58,002 bases of DNA. Origin: an uncultured Opitutia bacterium. GTDB lineage: Bacteria > Verrucomicrobiota > Verrucomicrobiia > Opitutales > CAJWYM01. The notes beneath the pieces are model-generated. The model was not told the origin of the DNA, made no database searches, and saw nothing but the letters and a program-made list of their open reading frames with translations. This document shows, one piece after another, positions 23,927-33,047 of this stretch. Positions within the stretch are counted from its first letter, which is position 1. Each line of letters starts with the position of its first letter. Position numbers and translations under genes: made by a program. The stretch is from assembly GCA_913049555.1 (NCBI GenBank), contig CAJWYM010000011.1, positions 1 to 58,002 of the forward strand, in the 5' to 3' direction.

Positions 23927-25878
23927 GTAAAGCCGATAAAGAAATCGAGCAATTCAGAGGGTTGATGGAAATTCCGTCACGCTTTGAAGATGGCTTCAGT
24001 GTCTCCTCTTTCGTGGGAGCGCTTTTCGTTGCTCTAGTTATGATTCCTGGGGCCATTTATATGAACCTTATTGCTGGAATGGGGGTTGGACAAGCGGCTC
24101 AGTGGGTAACTGTCATCTTGTTCATTGAAATTGCCAAAAGAGCCAATCAGAAACTTTCTAGAGCACAAATATTTATTCTCTTTTACATGGCTGGTTCCAT
24201 TGTTGGAGAAACGGCCCAAGAAACAATCCTGTTTGCCCAGTTTTTGATTCAAAGTGACGCAGCGGCTTCCTTCGGAGTTGCAAGCGAACTTCCAAAATGG
24301 TTTGCCCCCAGCGACCCAGATGTTTTAGCGGTTCGGTCCTTTTTTCAAGTCGCTTGGCTCCCAGCTCTTGGACTTTTCATCTTTAGAAAATTCTTTTCAG
24401 AAATTGACAGTGCCGTTTTGGGTTATGGTCTTTTTCGCTTAACGAGTGATATTGAAAAGTTGCCTTTCCCTATGGCACCAATCGGGGCTCAAGGAATCTT
24501 AGCACTCAGTGATGATCTTGAAGGAAAGGGAAATGAGCCTTGGAGATGGAGAGTCTTTAGTATTGGTGGAGCGATTGGCCTTATTTTTGGTTTTATCTAC
24601 ATGGGGCTTCCTGCACTGACTGGAACTTTTTTCGATGCCAGTATTTCGATGTTACCGATCCCTTTTGTGGATTGGACTTCTTACACGGAAGAGTTTCTCC
24701 CTGGAGTTGCAACAGGCCTAAGCTTTGACCTAGGTCAATTGATCATTGGGATGGTTATGCCTTTCTTTGCGATTGTCGGCAGCTTTATTGGAATTATTGT
24801 CTCCTACATACTCAACCCCATTCTCCATCAATCGAACCAATTGCCCTCTTGGACCCCCGGTCAAAATACAGTCGAAACCCTATTCAATACCAATATAGAT
24901 TTTTACTTCAGTTTCGGTATCGGTCTATCTATGGCAGTCGCTTTGATCGGGATTGTATCCGCGGTTCGTAAAGGAAGAGACAAAGATTCATCCCAGTTAG
25001 TTAAAAAGGAACCCAAGATCCATGAAAGTCGTGGGGATATCTCTACAAAATGGATTGCAATTACCTACCTTTTTTGTGTGGCTGCTTACATCGGAATGTC
25101 CGGTTACCTCATCGAATGGCATCCTGGGGTGATGGCAGTTATGTTTTTCTATGCATTTTTATACACTCCCTTAATGTCCTATGTAACTGCAAGATTAGAA
25201 GGACTGGCTGGACAAGTGGTAGAAATCCCATTTATTCGGGAAATTACTTTTATCTTATCAGGCTATAAAGGAGTTGCTATTTGGTTTTTGCCCATTCCCA
25301 AAAAAAATTACGGTATCAAAACCGTTTTTTATAAACAAGCAGAGCTTACTGGTACCAGTTTTCGATCTGTTTGGAAAACCGATGTGATTTTGTTTCCAGT
25401 TATTATTTTGAGTGTTGTGGCTTTTTCCAGTTATATTTGGAGCTTGGCCGAAATTCCCTCTTATATTTACCCTTACACGCAAGAGATGTGGGAATTTGAG
25501 GCTAAAAATGCCTGTTTGGTCTACTCCTCAACCTTGGAGGGTTATTCTCCATTTTACGAAGCCTTAGATGGAGCTAAAGTCGCAATTGGATTCGGGGCCG
25601 GAATGACCCTATTTGGATTTATGTCCATTGTCGGGGCACCTGTTTTGATGGTTTATGGAATTGTTAGGGGTTTGGGCAATAGCTTACCACACACAATTAT
25701 ACCCAACTTTATCGGGGCCTTGTTGGGCAAATACTATTTTGAAAAAAAATTGGGCATTAAATGGCGGCAATACGTTCCAGTTATGTCTGCAGGATTTTTC
25801 TGTGGATCCGGATTGATCGCTATGTTTTGTATTGGTTTGGTATTCCTGATCAAAGCCGCAAGCGACCTTCCTTACTAA
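23923..25878 (+). CDS. Large polytopic membrane protein, OPT-like (DUF6785/DUF6784 family), copy B
   Basis: This 651-residue paralogue of the protein at 14819 has the same layout of about twelve to fourteen helices. An N-terminal cytoplasmic stretch, RGLMEIPSRFEDGFSVSSFV, precedes the first helix. It differs from copy A in lacking a large loop after the second helix and in having a charged loop (about 348-375). The start overlaps the giant permease stop, and the ATPase follows 12 nt after its stop, so it is translationally coupled to an ABC pair, just as copy A is. Each OPT-like protein therefore travels with one FtsX-type permease and one ATPase. Substrate unknown. Confidence 0.7.
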   Translation: MSKADKEIEQFRGLMEIPSRFEDGFSVSSFVGALFVALVMIPGAIYMNLIAGMGVGQAAQWVTVILFIEIAKRANQKLSRAQIFILFYMAGSIVGETAQETILFAQFLIQSDAAASFGVASELPKWFAPSDPDVLAVRSFFQVAWLPALGLFIFRKFFSEIDSAVLGYGLFRLTSDIEKLPFPMAPIGAQGILALSDDLEGKGNEPWRWRVFSIGGAIGLIFGFIYMGLPALTGTFFDASISMLPIPFVDWTSYTEEFLPGVATGLSFDLGQLIIGMVMPFFAIVGSFIGIIVSYILNPILHQSNQLPSWTPGQNTVETLFNTNIDFYFSFGIGLSMAVALIGIVSAVRKGRDKDSSQLVKKEPKIHESRGDISTKWIAITYLFCVAAYIGMSGYLIEWHPGVMAVMFFYAFLYTPLMSYVTARLEGLAGQVVEIPFIREITFILSGYKGVAIWFLPIPKKNYGIKTVFYKQAELTGTSFRSVWKTDVILFPVIILSVVAFSSYIWSLAEIPSYIYPYTQEMWEFEAKNACLVYSSTLEGYSPFYEALDGAKVAIGFGAGMTLFGFMSIVGAPVLMVYGIVRGLGNSLPHTIIPNFIGALLGKYYFEKKLGIKWRQYVPVMSAGFFCGSGLIAMFCIGLVFLIKAASDLPY

Positions 25879-25890
25879 AAGAAAAACAAA

Positions 25891-26619
25891 ATGAATAAAT
25901 CAGAGGTAGTTGTATCGATTCAAAACGTTGACAAAATTTATAAAACTGGGGATGAGGTTGTCTATGCATTGAAGGATATCAATCTCGATATTTACCAAGA
26001 GGAGTATATGTCCATTATGGGACCCTCTGGCTCAGGGAAGTCTACGCTCTTCAACACAATCGGTGCCCTTGACAAACCCAGCAATGGACAAGTTCTGATC
26101 GGGGATGTTTGCTTGCCAGATCTATCATCCAGCGAACTTTCTTACCTAAGATGCAAGCATATTGGCTATGTTTTTCAGGCTTACAACCTCATCCCCTCTC
26201 TTACGGCCCGAGAGAATGTAGCCCTGCCCCTGACTTTTTTAGGAAAATCCGAGGAGGAGGCCAATGCAAGGGCGGAAGAGATCTTAAAATTTGTAGAACT
26301 GGGTCATCGAATGGACAACACTCCGGGAAAAATGTCTGGAGGGCAGCAGCAGCGAGTCGCAATCGCCAGAGCCTTGGCAAACGACCCATCCATATTATTA
26401 GCTGACGAACCTACAGCCAATTTGGATTTGAAGACGGGGGAACTGATTATAGAAATCTTCAAAAACCTAACCGTTGAGTTTGGAGTCACAGTTATTTCAG
26501 CAACCCATGATCATAAAATGCTCGCGATTTCAGATCGAATTTTATGGGTCAAAGCTGGCCAAATAGATAAGATTGAAGACGTGAAGGATATGGATATATC
26601 AGTCGGATCGATTGGTTAG
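25891..26619 (+). CDS. LolD/MacB-type ABC ATPase, copy B
   Basis: The 242-residue subunit has Walker A GPSGSGKST (about 46-54), signature MSGGQQQRVAIARALANDPS, Walker B ILLADEPTANLD and switch ATHDHKM. It is paralogous to the ATPase at 18361, and is the last gene of the operon. It should serve the giant M28-like permease encoded two genes earlier, though mixed complexes with the first pair are possible. A 91-bp gap follows before the next gene, so the operon probably ends here. Confidence 0.9.
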   Translation: MNKSEVVVSIQNVDKIYKTGDEVVYALKDINLDIYQEEYMSIMGPSGSGKSTLFNTIGALDKPSNGQVLIGDVCLPDLSSSELSYLRCKHIGYVFQAYNLIPSLTARENVALPLTFLGKSEEEANARAEEILKFVELGHRMDNTPGKMSGGQQQRVAIARALANDPSILLADEPTANLDLKTGELIIEIFKNLTVEFGVTVISATHDHKMLAISDRILWVKAGQIDKIEDVKDMDISVGSIG

Positions 26620-26710
26620 GGAATCTAGGTCCCATTTTATAATAAATATCTATTCATTTCTTGCTCTTTAAGTTTGAAATGGATGGCCCCCTATTTTACT
26701 TTAGAAAGTT

Positions 26711-27178
26711 ATGAATACTTTCGTGAAGCAAATACTAGGAATCGTTATATTCGTTTGCCTATTATCAGGGGGATTTTACGGCTTCTACAAATACCAAACT
26801 ACTGGTCGACCCTATGGTGCCTATGAATTTGAGAGTGAGCGCCTTCACTTTGGTTTTGATTTCAATCAAAAAGTTTCTTGGAGAATGTATCCAGGTGTAG
26901 ATGAGTATCCAATCGATGCCAATGGAGAGTATAAAACAAACAACAAAGGTCAGTACATTGCTAGATTCCAGCATTTGATTGATCCACCTAAAGATTCAGA
27001 AGGCAAAGGAGGTCGATATTATCGAGAGATTTTCTATACTTTGGATTACAATAAGAAACAAGACAACCTGCGCCTTCGACACATCAAGATAAATATTAAA
27101 AGAAATATTAAAGTCCAAAAGACAAACTCAAAGGTCATCACTAAAAAAATGATTTATAAAAAATCGAAGCAGGGCTGA
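26711..27178 (+). CDS. Small membrane-anchored protein of unknown function
   Basis: The 155-residue protein begins with a membrane helix (about 6-27: ILGIVIFVCLLSGGFYGFY) and then a soluble part with a basic C-terminal end (after about residue 125, many Lys). No Cys follows the helix, so it is an anchor or signal peptide rather than a lipobox. I do not recognise the family. It lies after the ABC-OPT operon and just before a small lipoprotein gene (6-nt gap), so the two may be co-expressed envelope proteins. Confidence 0.55.
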   Translation: MNTFVKQILGIVIFVCLLSGGFYGFYKYQTTGRPYGAYEFESERLHFGFDFNQKVSWRMYPGVDEYPIDANGEYKTNNKGQYIARFQHLIDPPKDSEGKGGRYYREIFYTLDYNKKQDNLRLRHIKINIKRNIKVQKTNSKVITKKMIYKKSKQG

Positions 27179-27184
27179 TTTTTC

Positions 27185-27559
27185 ATGCATCCCTTTTTTA
27201 ATATCAGTGCTCTTCTTATTTTATGCACCATTCTGACAAGCTGTACAAAAAAACCGCAAGGTAAATACGTGGGTATATTTTCAACTCTTCTTTATGAATT
27301 TCAATTCTCGAAAGATGGAACGGTAACCCAACAGGACATGAGAAATCGTGAAAACTTCTTTAAGGGAACCTGGGAAACGTATGCAGGTGAAGTAATCGCC
27401 TCTATTGATAGCAAAAATGGAAACAAAACCTATACCTCTTATTTTAAATGGTCGGAGGATAAGCGAGATTTGATCTTAACCCGATTTTTCCTCACCTCTA
27501 AAGTGGGTAAAAACGGAAAACACTTTTTAAAAGAGCCTGCCATTTTTAGACAAAGATAA
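27185..27559 (+). CDS. Small lipoprotein of unknown function
   Basis: The 124-residue product has a lipoprotein signal: a hydrophobic stretch to about residue 16, then L-T-S-C with Cys at about position 20. The mature part is about 105 residues, beta-rich in appearance, with YVGIFSTLLYEFQFSKDGTV and FKGTWETYAGEVIASI. That pattern is found in many small lipocalin-like or META-like lipoproteins. The gene follows the previous one by 6 nt. Position after residue Cys is Thr, so sorting to the outer membrane is plausible. Confidence 0.65.
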   Translation: MHPFFNISALLILCTILTSCTKKPQGKYVGIFSTLLYEFQFSKDGTVTQQDMRNRENFFKGTWETYAGEVIASIDSKNGNKTYTSYFKWSEDKRDLILTRFFLTSKVGKNGKHFLKEPAIFRQR

Positions 27560-27609
27560 ACTTCCAAACAAAGAATTTAAAAACAAAATCAATCAAAGAA
27601 AATCAAAAA

Positions 27610-29238
27610 ATGATATCCTGGATACAAACAATCATTGAGAGAAAAGGTCGCTGGATCTTTATATTATTATTAGCAGTCATAATCGTTGCCTTCGTATTTA
27701 CAATCGGAAACACTCCGGGTTTTGTAGGTTCTGAAACGAGCACTACCTTTTATGGACACAAGTTAAGTCGCAACTCAAAAGACGTTCGAGAGTTGAGTAA
27801 CAATGCAATTATGAGCAGTTATCTGCATTACGGTCGTGCCCCGTTTTCAGATCAATTTTTGCAAGTCGAAATTTATCGCAGGGCCTCTTATCTTCATTTG
27901 GCGGATCAACTCAACCTCCCAAGTCCTAACAAAAAGCAACTCCAAACTTTTATCAAAACATTCCCCGCTGTCAATAACAGCGATGGAGAGTTTGACTCCG
28001 GTGAATTCAATCGAATTCTGGATCGAATCAGCACAGATACCTCTCTAGATCCCAATAAGGTAGAAAGTGTTTTGGCAGAAGATTACAGGATGGAAAAAGT
28101 TTTGAAACTTGTTGGGGAGGGTTCTTTTGTACTTAAGTTAGAAGCTCAGTGGGATGCAATCCGAGCGGAAACCAAACATGATTTGGATCTTGTCACTTTT
28201 GACAAAACAAATTTCAATCCCGAAATAAAAATCGAGGAGACTGCTTTGGAAAATTATTACAAAGACAACAAAGTGTCTTTCAGAGTGCCAGAGAAAATCA
28301 AGTTGAGTTACCTAGTGATTCCAGATTCAAATTTTGGAATTGCTCCCACCTCTCTGACTCAAGAGCAGATAGATCAGCATTTTGATCGCAACAGCTTTCG
28401 TTATGTGGATGCCAATGCGGAGCCAAAAGTCACTTCTTTTGGAGAACTCACTGAGGATATTCAAAATCAGCTGAAAGAAAACCTGATTCAAGAATTGCAG
28501 CAAGAAAAGTCCAGTGAATTTTCAAACAATTTTGTTCTTAATTTGTTTCAATCTGAAATTGTCAACGATTCCGAAGCCTATCGTGCTTATCTTGAGAAAA
28601 ACGATTTACAAGAAATTGCGCTGGAATCTTTTTCTCGCGAAGGGATGATTTCACACCCAGTGGTCCCTCAACAGGAACTTAGAAATGCTTTTTCCCTTTC
28701 TGAGAAAAAATATTTTTCCTCTCCTTTCCGAGTAGCTGAAGGACAAGGGATCTTGATTTTTAAAGGGAATGAAAAGCCTTACATCCCTGAGTTCAAAGAA
28801 CTCTCAAAAGAGGTAGAAGAGTCCTATTTATCCAGTCAGAAAAACAAACTTTTCGTCACTAATGGAAATAAATATGCAACAAAGATCAAAGAATTGTCTG
28901 CTCTCGAGGACGAGGAAAAAGCGCTTGATGACTTCCTCAATACAGAGGGACTTGTAAGAAAGAAAATCGAAAGTGCGACCTTGTCTTCATCCAGTGCTCA
29001 AATCCCAACGAATGTTTTCAGTGCTGCGGTACGATTGAAACCAAACGCCTACTCCTCATTCATTGCTGGATCCGATGAAGGGCACATTGTCCGAATTCTA
29101 TCATCGACCCCGCCTGAGGGCGAAGAGTTAGATACACTCATAGAGAGTCAATACGAACAACTTAAAAGCACATATAATTACATCTTTGCCCAAAGTTTAT
29201 TCAGTGAATTGGTAGACAAAGGCCTTGATTCTAAATAA
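27610..29238 (+). CDS. PpiD/SurA-like periplasmic chaperone, membrane-anchored
   Basis: The 542-residue protein has an N-terminal anchor (about 14-35) and a SurA-N/PpiD-like helical domain. The layout (anchor, short conserved G-x-x-F-x-G turn, helical chaperone region from about 60 to 210) fits PpiD. A recognisable parvulin (PPIase) domain is not clear between about 220 and 400, so the prolyl isomerase activity may be absent or degenerate. It should help outer-membrane or secreted proteins fold in the periplasm, anchored to the inner membrane. It precedes pyrB by 26 nt but a functional link is unlikely. Confidence 0.65.
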   Translation: MISWIQTIIERKGRWIFILLLAVIIVAFVFTIGNTPGFVGSETSTTFYGHKLSRNSKDVRELSNNAIMSSYLHYGRAPFSDQFLQVEIYRRASYLHLADQLNLPSPNKKQLQTFIKTFPAVNNSDGEFDSGEFNRILDRISTDTSLDPNKVESVLAEDYRMEKVLKLVGEGSFVLKLEAQWDAIRAETKHDLDLVTFDKTNFNPEIKIEETALENYYKDNKVSFRVPEKIKLSYLVIPDSNFGIAPTSLTQEQIDQHFDRNSFRYVDANAEPKVTSFGELTEDIQNQLKENLIQELQQEKSSEFSNNFVLNLFQSEIVNDSEAYRAYLEKNDLQEIALESFSREGMISHPVVPQQELRNAFSLSEKKYFSSPFRVAEGQGILIFKGNEKPYIPEFKELSKEVEESYLSSQKNKLFVTNGNKYATKIKELSALEDEEKALDDFLNTEGLVRKKIESATLSSSSAQIPTNVFSAAVRLKPNAYSSFIAGSDEGHIVRILSSTPPEGEELDTLIESQYEQLKSTYNYIFAQSLFSELVDKGLDSK

Positions 29239-29264
29239 TTGACTTATCTTTACCGTAGGCTCGT

Positions 29265-30209
29265 ATGAATTTAAATAGGTGGAAGCGAAAAGATCTTTTT
29301 GGAATTGAAGTTCTCGAAAGAGACGAACTTGAATTTATTTTCGAAATAGCTTCTGATTTTCGAGCTAAAATGGATGCTAAAGATAAAAGTCTCCCTTCGT
29401 TGGAGGGACAATCCGTAGTCAACCTGTTTATGGAACCAAGCACCCGAACTCGAGTCGCTTTTGAAATGGCTGCGACTCGGCTTCAGGCGGATGTTATAAC
29501 AATCAGCCAAGGGGCAAGCAGCTTAGTGAAGGGAGAAACCTTGCGAGATACTGCAATGAATATTCAAGCTTTAGGTGCAGATATTATAGTCATTAGGCAC
29601 AGTTCTGCAGGTTCAGCTAAGTATTTAAGCAAGATTGTAGATATTCCAGTAATAAACGCTGGAGACGGGGCTCACGAACATCCTACACAGGCTCTTTTGG
29701 ATTGTTTTACCCTTAAAAAACATCTAGGGGATTTGAATGGTAAAAAAGTCACCATATTGGGTGATATTCTTTTCAGTCGAGTCGCTCGTTCCAACATTTG
29801 GGCACTGAGAAAGCTCGGTGCTGATGTTACAATAGCGGGTCCAGCAACCCTGGTTCCTAAAAGCTTTGAAACAATGGGAGTCACGGTTTGTCACAAACTT
29901 GAAGAAGCCTTGTATGGTGCAGACGCAGTTATACTCTTGAGGATTCAACATGAAAGACAAACTTCGACCCACTTCCCATCGCTCGGGGAATACACAAGTA
30001 TGTTTGGCCTCAATGAGAAAAGGGCTTCCTATTTAAAAAAGGGTGCCCTAATTATGCATCCCGGTCCTTTGAATAGAGGTGTGGAAATCGATTCTAGCTT
30101 AGCAGATTCAGGAAGGTCGGTCATTTTGGAACAAGTAACCAACGGAATTGCTGTAAGAATGGCCGCTCTCTACCTTTGTTCTATCGCTAACAAAAATTCT
30201 ACTTTTTGA
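29265..30209 (+). CDS. pyrB: Aspartate carbamoyltransferase catalytic subunit
   Basis: The 314-residue enzyme makes carbamoyl-aspartate from aspartate and carbamoyl phosphate, the first committed step of pyrimidine synthesis. The carbamoyl-phosphate loop S59-T-R-T62, the loop HEHPTQALLD (about 131-140), and KVTILGDILFSRVARSN are typical. A dihydroorotase homologue begins 1 nt after its stop, and that neighbour lacks all catalytic residues, so this PyrB may need it as a structural partner, as in the class A aspartate transcarbamylase of Pseudomonas. No pyrI regulatory gene is seen. No PyrR-type leader is visible in the 26-nt gap upstream. Confidence 0.95.
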   Translation: MNLNRWKRKDLFGIEVLERDELEFIFEIASDFRAKMDAKDKSLPSLEGQSVVNLFMEPSTRTRVAFEMAATRLQADVITISQGASSLVKGETLRDTAMNIQALGADIIVIRHSSAGSAKYLSKIVDIPVINAGDGAHEHPTQALLDCFTLKKHLGDLNGKKVTILGDILFSRVARSNIWALRKLGADVTIAGPATLVPKSFETMGVTVCHKLEEALYGADAVILLRIQHERQTSTHFPSLGEYTSMFGLNEKRASYLKKGALIMHPGPLNRGVEIDSSLADSGRSVILEQVTNGIAVRMAALYLCSIANKNSTF

Positions 30210-30210
30210 A

Positions 30211-31515
30211 ATGAAAAAACCTATATGGATTCAAGGCGGAACAATCATTGATCCAATCAACAATCGTGAAGAGGTTGCTGATTTATATGTAAATGATGGT
30301 AGGATTGTTGAAAACTTATCTACGGAACAAAAAGAAAAAGCTTTTATTATTGAGGCTCAGGACAAAATAGTATCCCCGGGCTTCATAGATATCAATGTAT
30401 CCTTCTGCGAACCAGGTGGTTCTCACAGAGAGGGAATTCGCTCTGGATCGAAAGCAGCGGCGGCAGGAGGTTTCACCTGTGTAGTAGCCATGCCTAACAC
30501 CAATCCTCCTTGTGACACCGCGGGAACTATTCAATTCATTAAAGATGCAGTTGAAAGGGAGTCCATTATTAAAATAATGCCTTCCGGTTGTCTTACAAAA
30601 GCGCGCGAAGGTGAATTTCTTGCATCCATGGGCTCGTTGAAAAAAGCTGGGATTTGTGCGGTTACTGATTCTGGTAGAAGTTTGCAAAACAATGCCCTTA
30701 TGGAGAGAGCTGCAGAATACGCCAAGATGTTCGATTTGGTTGTTTTAGATCCATGCATTGATGACAACTTAACCGAGGGATCCTCAATGAATCACGGACC
30801 AACTGCTCTAAAACTTGGACTTAGAGGCTCTCCTAGAGCTGCCGAGGATATTATGGTATCTCGGAATGTAATTTTATCCACCTACAGTGAAGCTAGGATT
30901 CACTTGCAGAGTATATCTTCAGCATATTCCGTGGAGATCATTCGCAGGGCTAAACAAAGAGGAGTAAAGATCACAGCAGACACTACACCGCATCACATAT
31001 TTTTTACGGATGATTGTATTGAAGGGTATGACACTCGTTATAAAACCAATCCTCCAATCCGTGAGAAATCTGATATTGAGGCGCTATTAGAGGGTTTGAA
31101 AGATGGCACGATTGATTGCATCGCATCCAATCACAGACCTTACACAAGAGACGAAAAGGATATTGAATTTGACCTCGCGCCTGCTGGTATAATTGGCCTT
31201 GAAACTGCGCTTCCTGTGGTGCTTGACAAATTACATTTTAAGAATGCTTTTAGTCTCACCGAAGTCGTCAACCTTTTATCCATTATGCCCTCAAAGGTTT
31301 TAAACATGAAGCCCCCAGAACTATCTATTGGTTCTGAAGCAGACCTTACTGTTTTTGACCCCAATGCCCAAAAATCAATCACTGAAGAAACCTTGTTTAG
31401 CAAATCTAAAAATTCGCCTTGGTTAAAAAGTTCTTTACCTGGAGTCGTAGAGGCCACTTGTGTCTCAGGGGAAGTAGTCTTTTATAAAGGCAAATTTCCC
31501 ACGGTATCCATCTAA
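30211..31515 (+). CDS. pyrC': Dihydroorotase homologue that has lost all metal ligands (PyrC'-like, non-catalytic)
   Basis: The 434-residue protein aligns along its whole length with class I dihydroorotase, but the six metal ligands are replaced: the HxH pair is N62 and S64, the bridging Asp (TDDG) is S154, H178 in family numbering is P181, H231 is S234, and the catalytic Asp of TDHAPH is N307. The substrate Arg in HVHLRE is C66. Other family motifs (AMPNT, TPHHI, GIIGLETALP) are well kept, so the fold is under selection. In Pseudomonas a similar inactive PyrC' is required for PyrB assembly. A catalytic dihydroorotase must be encoded elsewhere. Confidence 0.85.
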   Translation: MKKPIWIQGGTIIDPINNREEVADLYVNDGRIVENLSTEQKEKAFIIEAQDKIVSPGFIDINVSFCEPGGSHREGIRSGSKAAAAGGFTCVVAMPNTNPPCDTAGTIQFIKDAVERESIIKIMPSGCLTKAREGEFLASMGSLKKAGICAVTDSGRSLQNNALMERAAEYAKMFDLVVLDPCIDDNLTEGSSMNHGPTALKLGLRGSPRAAEDIMVSRNVILSTYSEARIHLQSISSAYSVEIIRRAKQRGVKITADTTPHHIFFTDDCIEGYDTRYKTNPPIREKSDIEALLEGLKDGTIDCIASNHRPYTRDEKDIEFDLAPAGIIGLETALPVVLDKLHFKNAFSLTEVVNLLSIMPSKVLNMKPPELSIGSEADLTVFDPNAQKSITEETLFSKSKNSPWLKSSLPGVVEATCVSGEVVFYKGKFPTVSI

Positions 31516-31606
31516 GAGGAATAATTGTTCTTTTTAAACCCCCTAATAACTGATGAATTTTATCTGGATAAACGGAACCTATCGTATTTTTTAAAAATAG
31601 AAACCA

Positions 31607-31729
31607 ATGAATGAAAAGACAAAAAAAGTTATTAAATGGGCAGTGATTTTATCGCTCAGTGCAGTGTTTGCTTACTGTTGGTTGATCTCTCACTACAACA
31701 TGGCATTTTTGCGTGCAATTGATAAATGA
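31607..31729 (+). CDS. Small single-helix membrane protein, 40 residues
   Basis: ATG 31607 opens a 40-codon frame encoding MNEKTKKVIKWAVILSLSAV followed by FAYCWLISHYNMAF and a short basic tail. A basic N terminus before about 20 hydrophobic residues is a normal membrane segment. The stop overlaps the queF start by 4 nt (ATGA, 31726-31729), the same coupling used by other gene pairs in this window, which argues that it is translated. Family and function are unknown. Confidence 0.5.
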   Translation: MNEKTKKVIKWAVILSLSAVFAYCWLISHYNMAFLRAIDK

Positions 31730-32151
31730 ATAATAAAACACAATACAAAGACCTGGAGGGGCTTTCAGATCTGGGAAAAGGAAAAACAAAACCATGCAAA
31801 AACTTGGAAGTATTTCCCAACCACCACCCAAATCGTGATTATATCATCGAACTGTACACCGATGAATTTACCTGCCTTTGCCCAGCAACAGGACAACCAG
31901 ACTTTGTATCTATCAATATAAAGTATATTCCGGAACAAAAAATAGTAGAATCAAAATCGCTCAAACTCTATTTTTGGTCTTATCGAAATGAAGGTTGTTT
32001 CCACGAACACCTTGCAAATGTAATTTTAGATGACCTTATAATCGCTCTCGATCCAAGATGGATGAAGGTGGAGGCAAAGTTTGCAGCACGTGGAGGCATA
32101 GGTTTTACAATCCATGCAGAACATCAAAATAAAAATTACAAATCATCATGA
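31726..32151 (+). CDS. queF: NADPH-dependent 7-cyano-7-deazaguanine reductase
   Basis: The 141-residue enzyme reduces preQ0 to preQ1 in queuosine synthesis, in the cytoplasm. The active-site cysteine is C52 in FTCLCPATGQPDF and the family motif is ESKSLKLYF (75-83), followed by a conserved FHEHLAN. The length fits the unimodular (type I) QueF. Its 3' end overlaps the RmlD-like gene by 4 nt, and a small membrane-protein gene overlaps its start. No preQ1 riboswitch is visible in the short upstream region. A tRNA-Tyr gene, one of the tRNAs that receive queuosine at G34, lies 1.3 kb downstream. Confidence 0.93.
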   Translation: MNNKTQYKDLEGLSDLGKGKTKPCKNLEVFPNHHPNRDYIIELYTDEFTCLCPATGQPDFVSINIKYIPEQKIVESKSLKLYFWSYRNEGCFHEHLANVILDDLIIALDPRWMKVEAKFAARGGIGFTIHAEHQNKNYKSS

Positions 32152-33047
32152 TTCTCATCTTAGGAGCAAACGGATATGTGGGTTCTGCATTTAAAGAACT
32201 TTTAAAATCTTCAAATCGAGCCTTCAAAGGATTTTCAAGAGCAGAGATAGATTATACCCAATTAGAAACACTGAAAGAGATCCTTGAAGAAACAAAACCG
32301 GAATTTTTAATCAATGCTGCTGGTTATACTGGTAAACCCAATGTAGATGCTTGCGAAACAAACAAAGCAGATTGCTTGAATGGAAATGCGCTTTTACCTG
32401 GAACGATCAAAAAAGCCTGTGAGACCTTTGATATCTCTTGGGGTCATGTTTCCTCAGGTTGTATTTACACTGGGGACCGGGACGGTGGTGGTGGTTTTAC
32501 AGAAGAATGCACGCCCAACTTTTCCTTTAGAACTAACAATTGTTCTTTTTACAGTGGAACCAAAGCGCTTGGAGAAGAATTACTCGTTGATGCCCAAAAA
32601 TGCTACATCTGGCGTCTAAGGATTCCTTTCAATGATGAATCCTCCCCAAGAAACTATTTAAACAAATTGATCACTTATAAATCTCTATTAGAAGCTGAAA
32701 ATTCAATTTCTCATCTAGAGGAATTTGTAGCCGCTTGTGTGTCCTGTTTTGAAAAAGAAGTTCCATTTGGGACTTACAATCTGACAAATCCTGGCTACAT
32801 TACCACAAGAGAGGTGACTCAATTGATGATTCAAGAAGGAAAACGAAGAGAATCCAAGGGTCAAAAAAACCCATTCCCGAAAGATTTCAATTTTTTTGAG
32901 GATGAACATGATTTCATGAAAAAAGCAGCAAATACTCCTCGCTCCAATTGCATTATGAATACAAGTAAAATGGAAAAAGCAGGGATTTTTATGAACCCAG
33001 TTCAAGTAGCCCTTGAAAATTCTCTAAAAAATTGGAAATCTACCTAA
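32148..33047 (+). CDS. NAD(P)-dependent sugar-nucleotide reductase (RmlD-like SDR)
   Basis: The 299-residue extended short-chain dehydrogenase begins with the nucleotide-binding loop LGANGYVGSAF (5-15), and carries NAAGYTG, the SGCIYTGDRDG stretch around the active-site region, and a Y-x-x-x-K motif (YSGTKALGEELL). It resembles RmlD (dTDP-4-dehydrorhamnose reductase) and related sugar epimerases. The substrate cannot be told, and rmlABC genes are not here. It is translationally coupled to queF (4-nt overlap), although no shared pathway is obvious. Confidence 0.75.
   Translation: MILILGANGYVGSAFKELLKSSNRAFKGFSRAEIDYTQLETLKEILEETKPEFLINAAGYTGKPNVDACETNKADCLNGNALLPGTIKKACETFDISWGHVSSGCIYTGDRDGGGGFTEECTPNFSFRTNNCSFYSGTKALGEELLVDAQKCYIWRLRIPFNDESSPRNYLNKLITYKSLLEAENSISHLEEFVAACVSCFEKEVPFGTYNLTNPGYITTREVTQLMIQEGKRRESKGQKNPFPKDFNFFEDEHDFMKKAANTPRSNCIMNTSKMEKAGIFMNPVQVALENSLKNWKST

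Noticed and set aside
29239-29264. TTGACT before pyrB as a pyrB promoter
   Set aside because: No -10 hexamer lies at 16-18 nt that is not already inside the start codon.
30316-30687. Minus-strand frame opposite the dihydroorotase homologue
   Set aside because: The plus-strand protein is clearly homologous to class I dihydroorotase along its length; the minus frame is a shadow.
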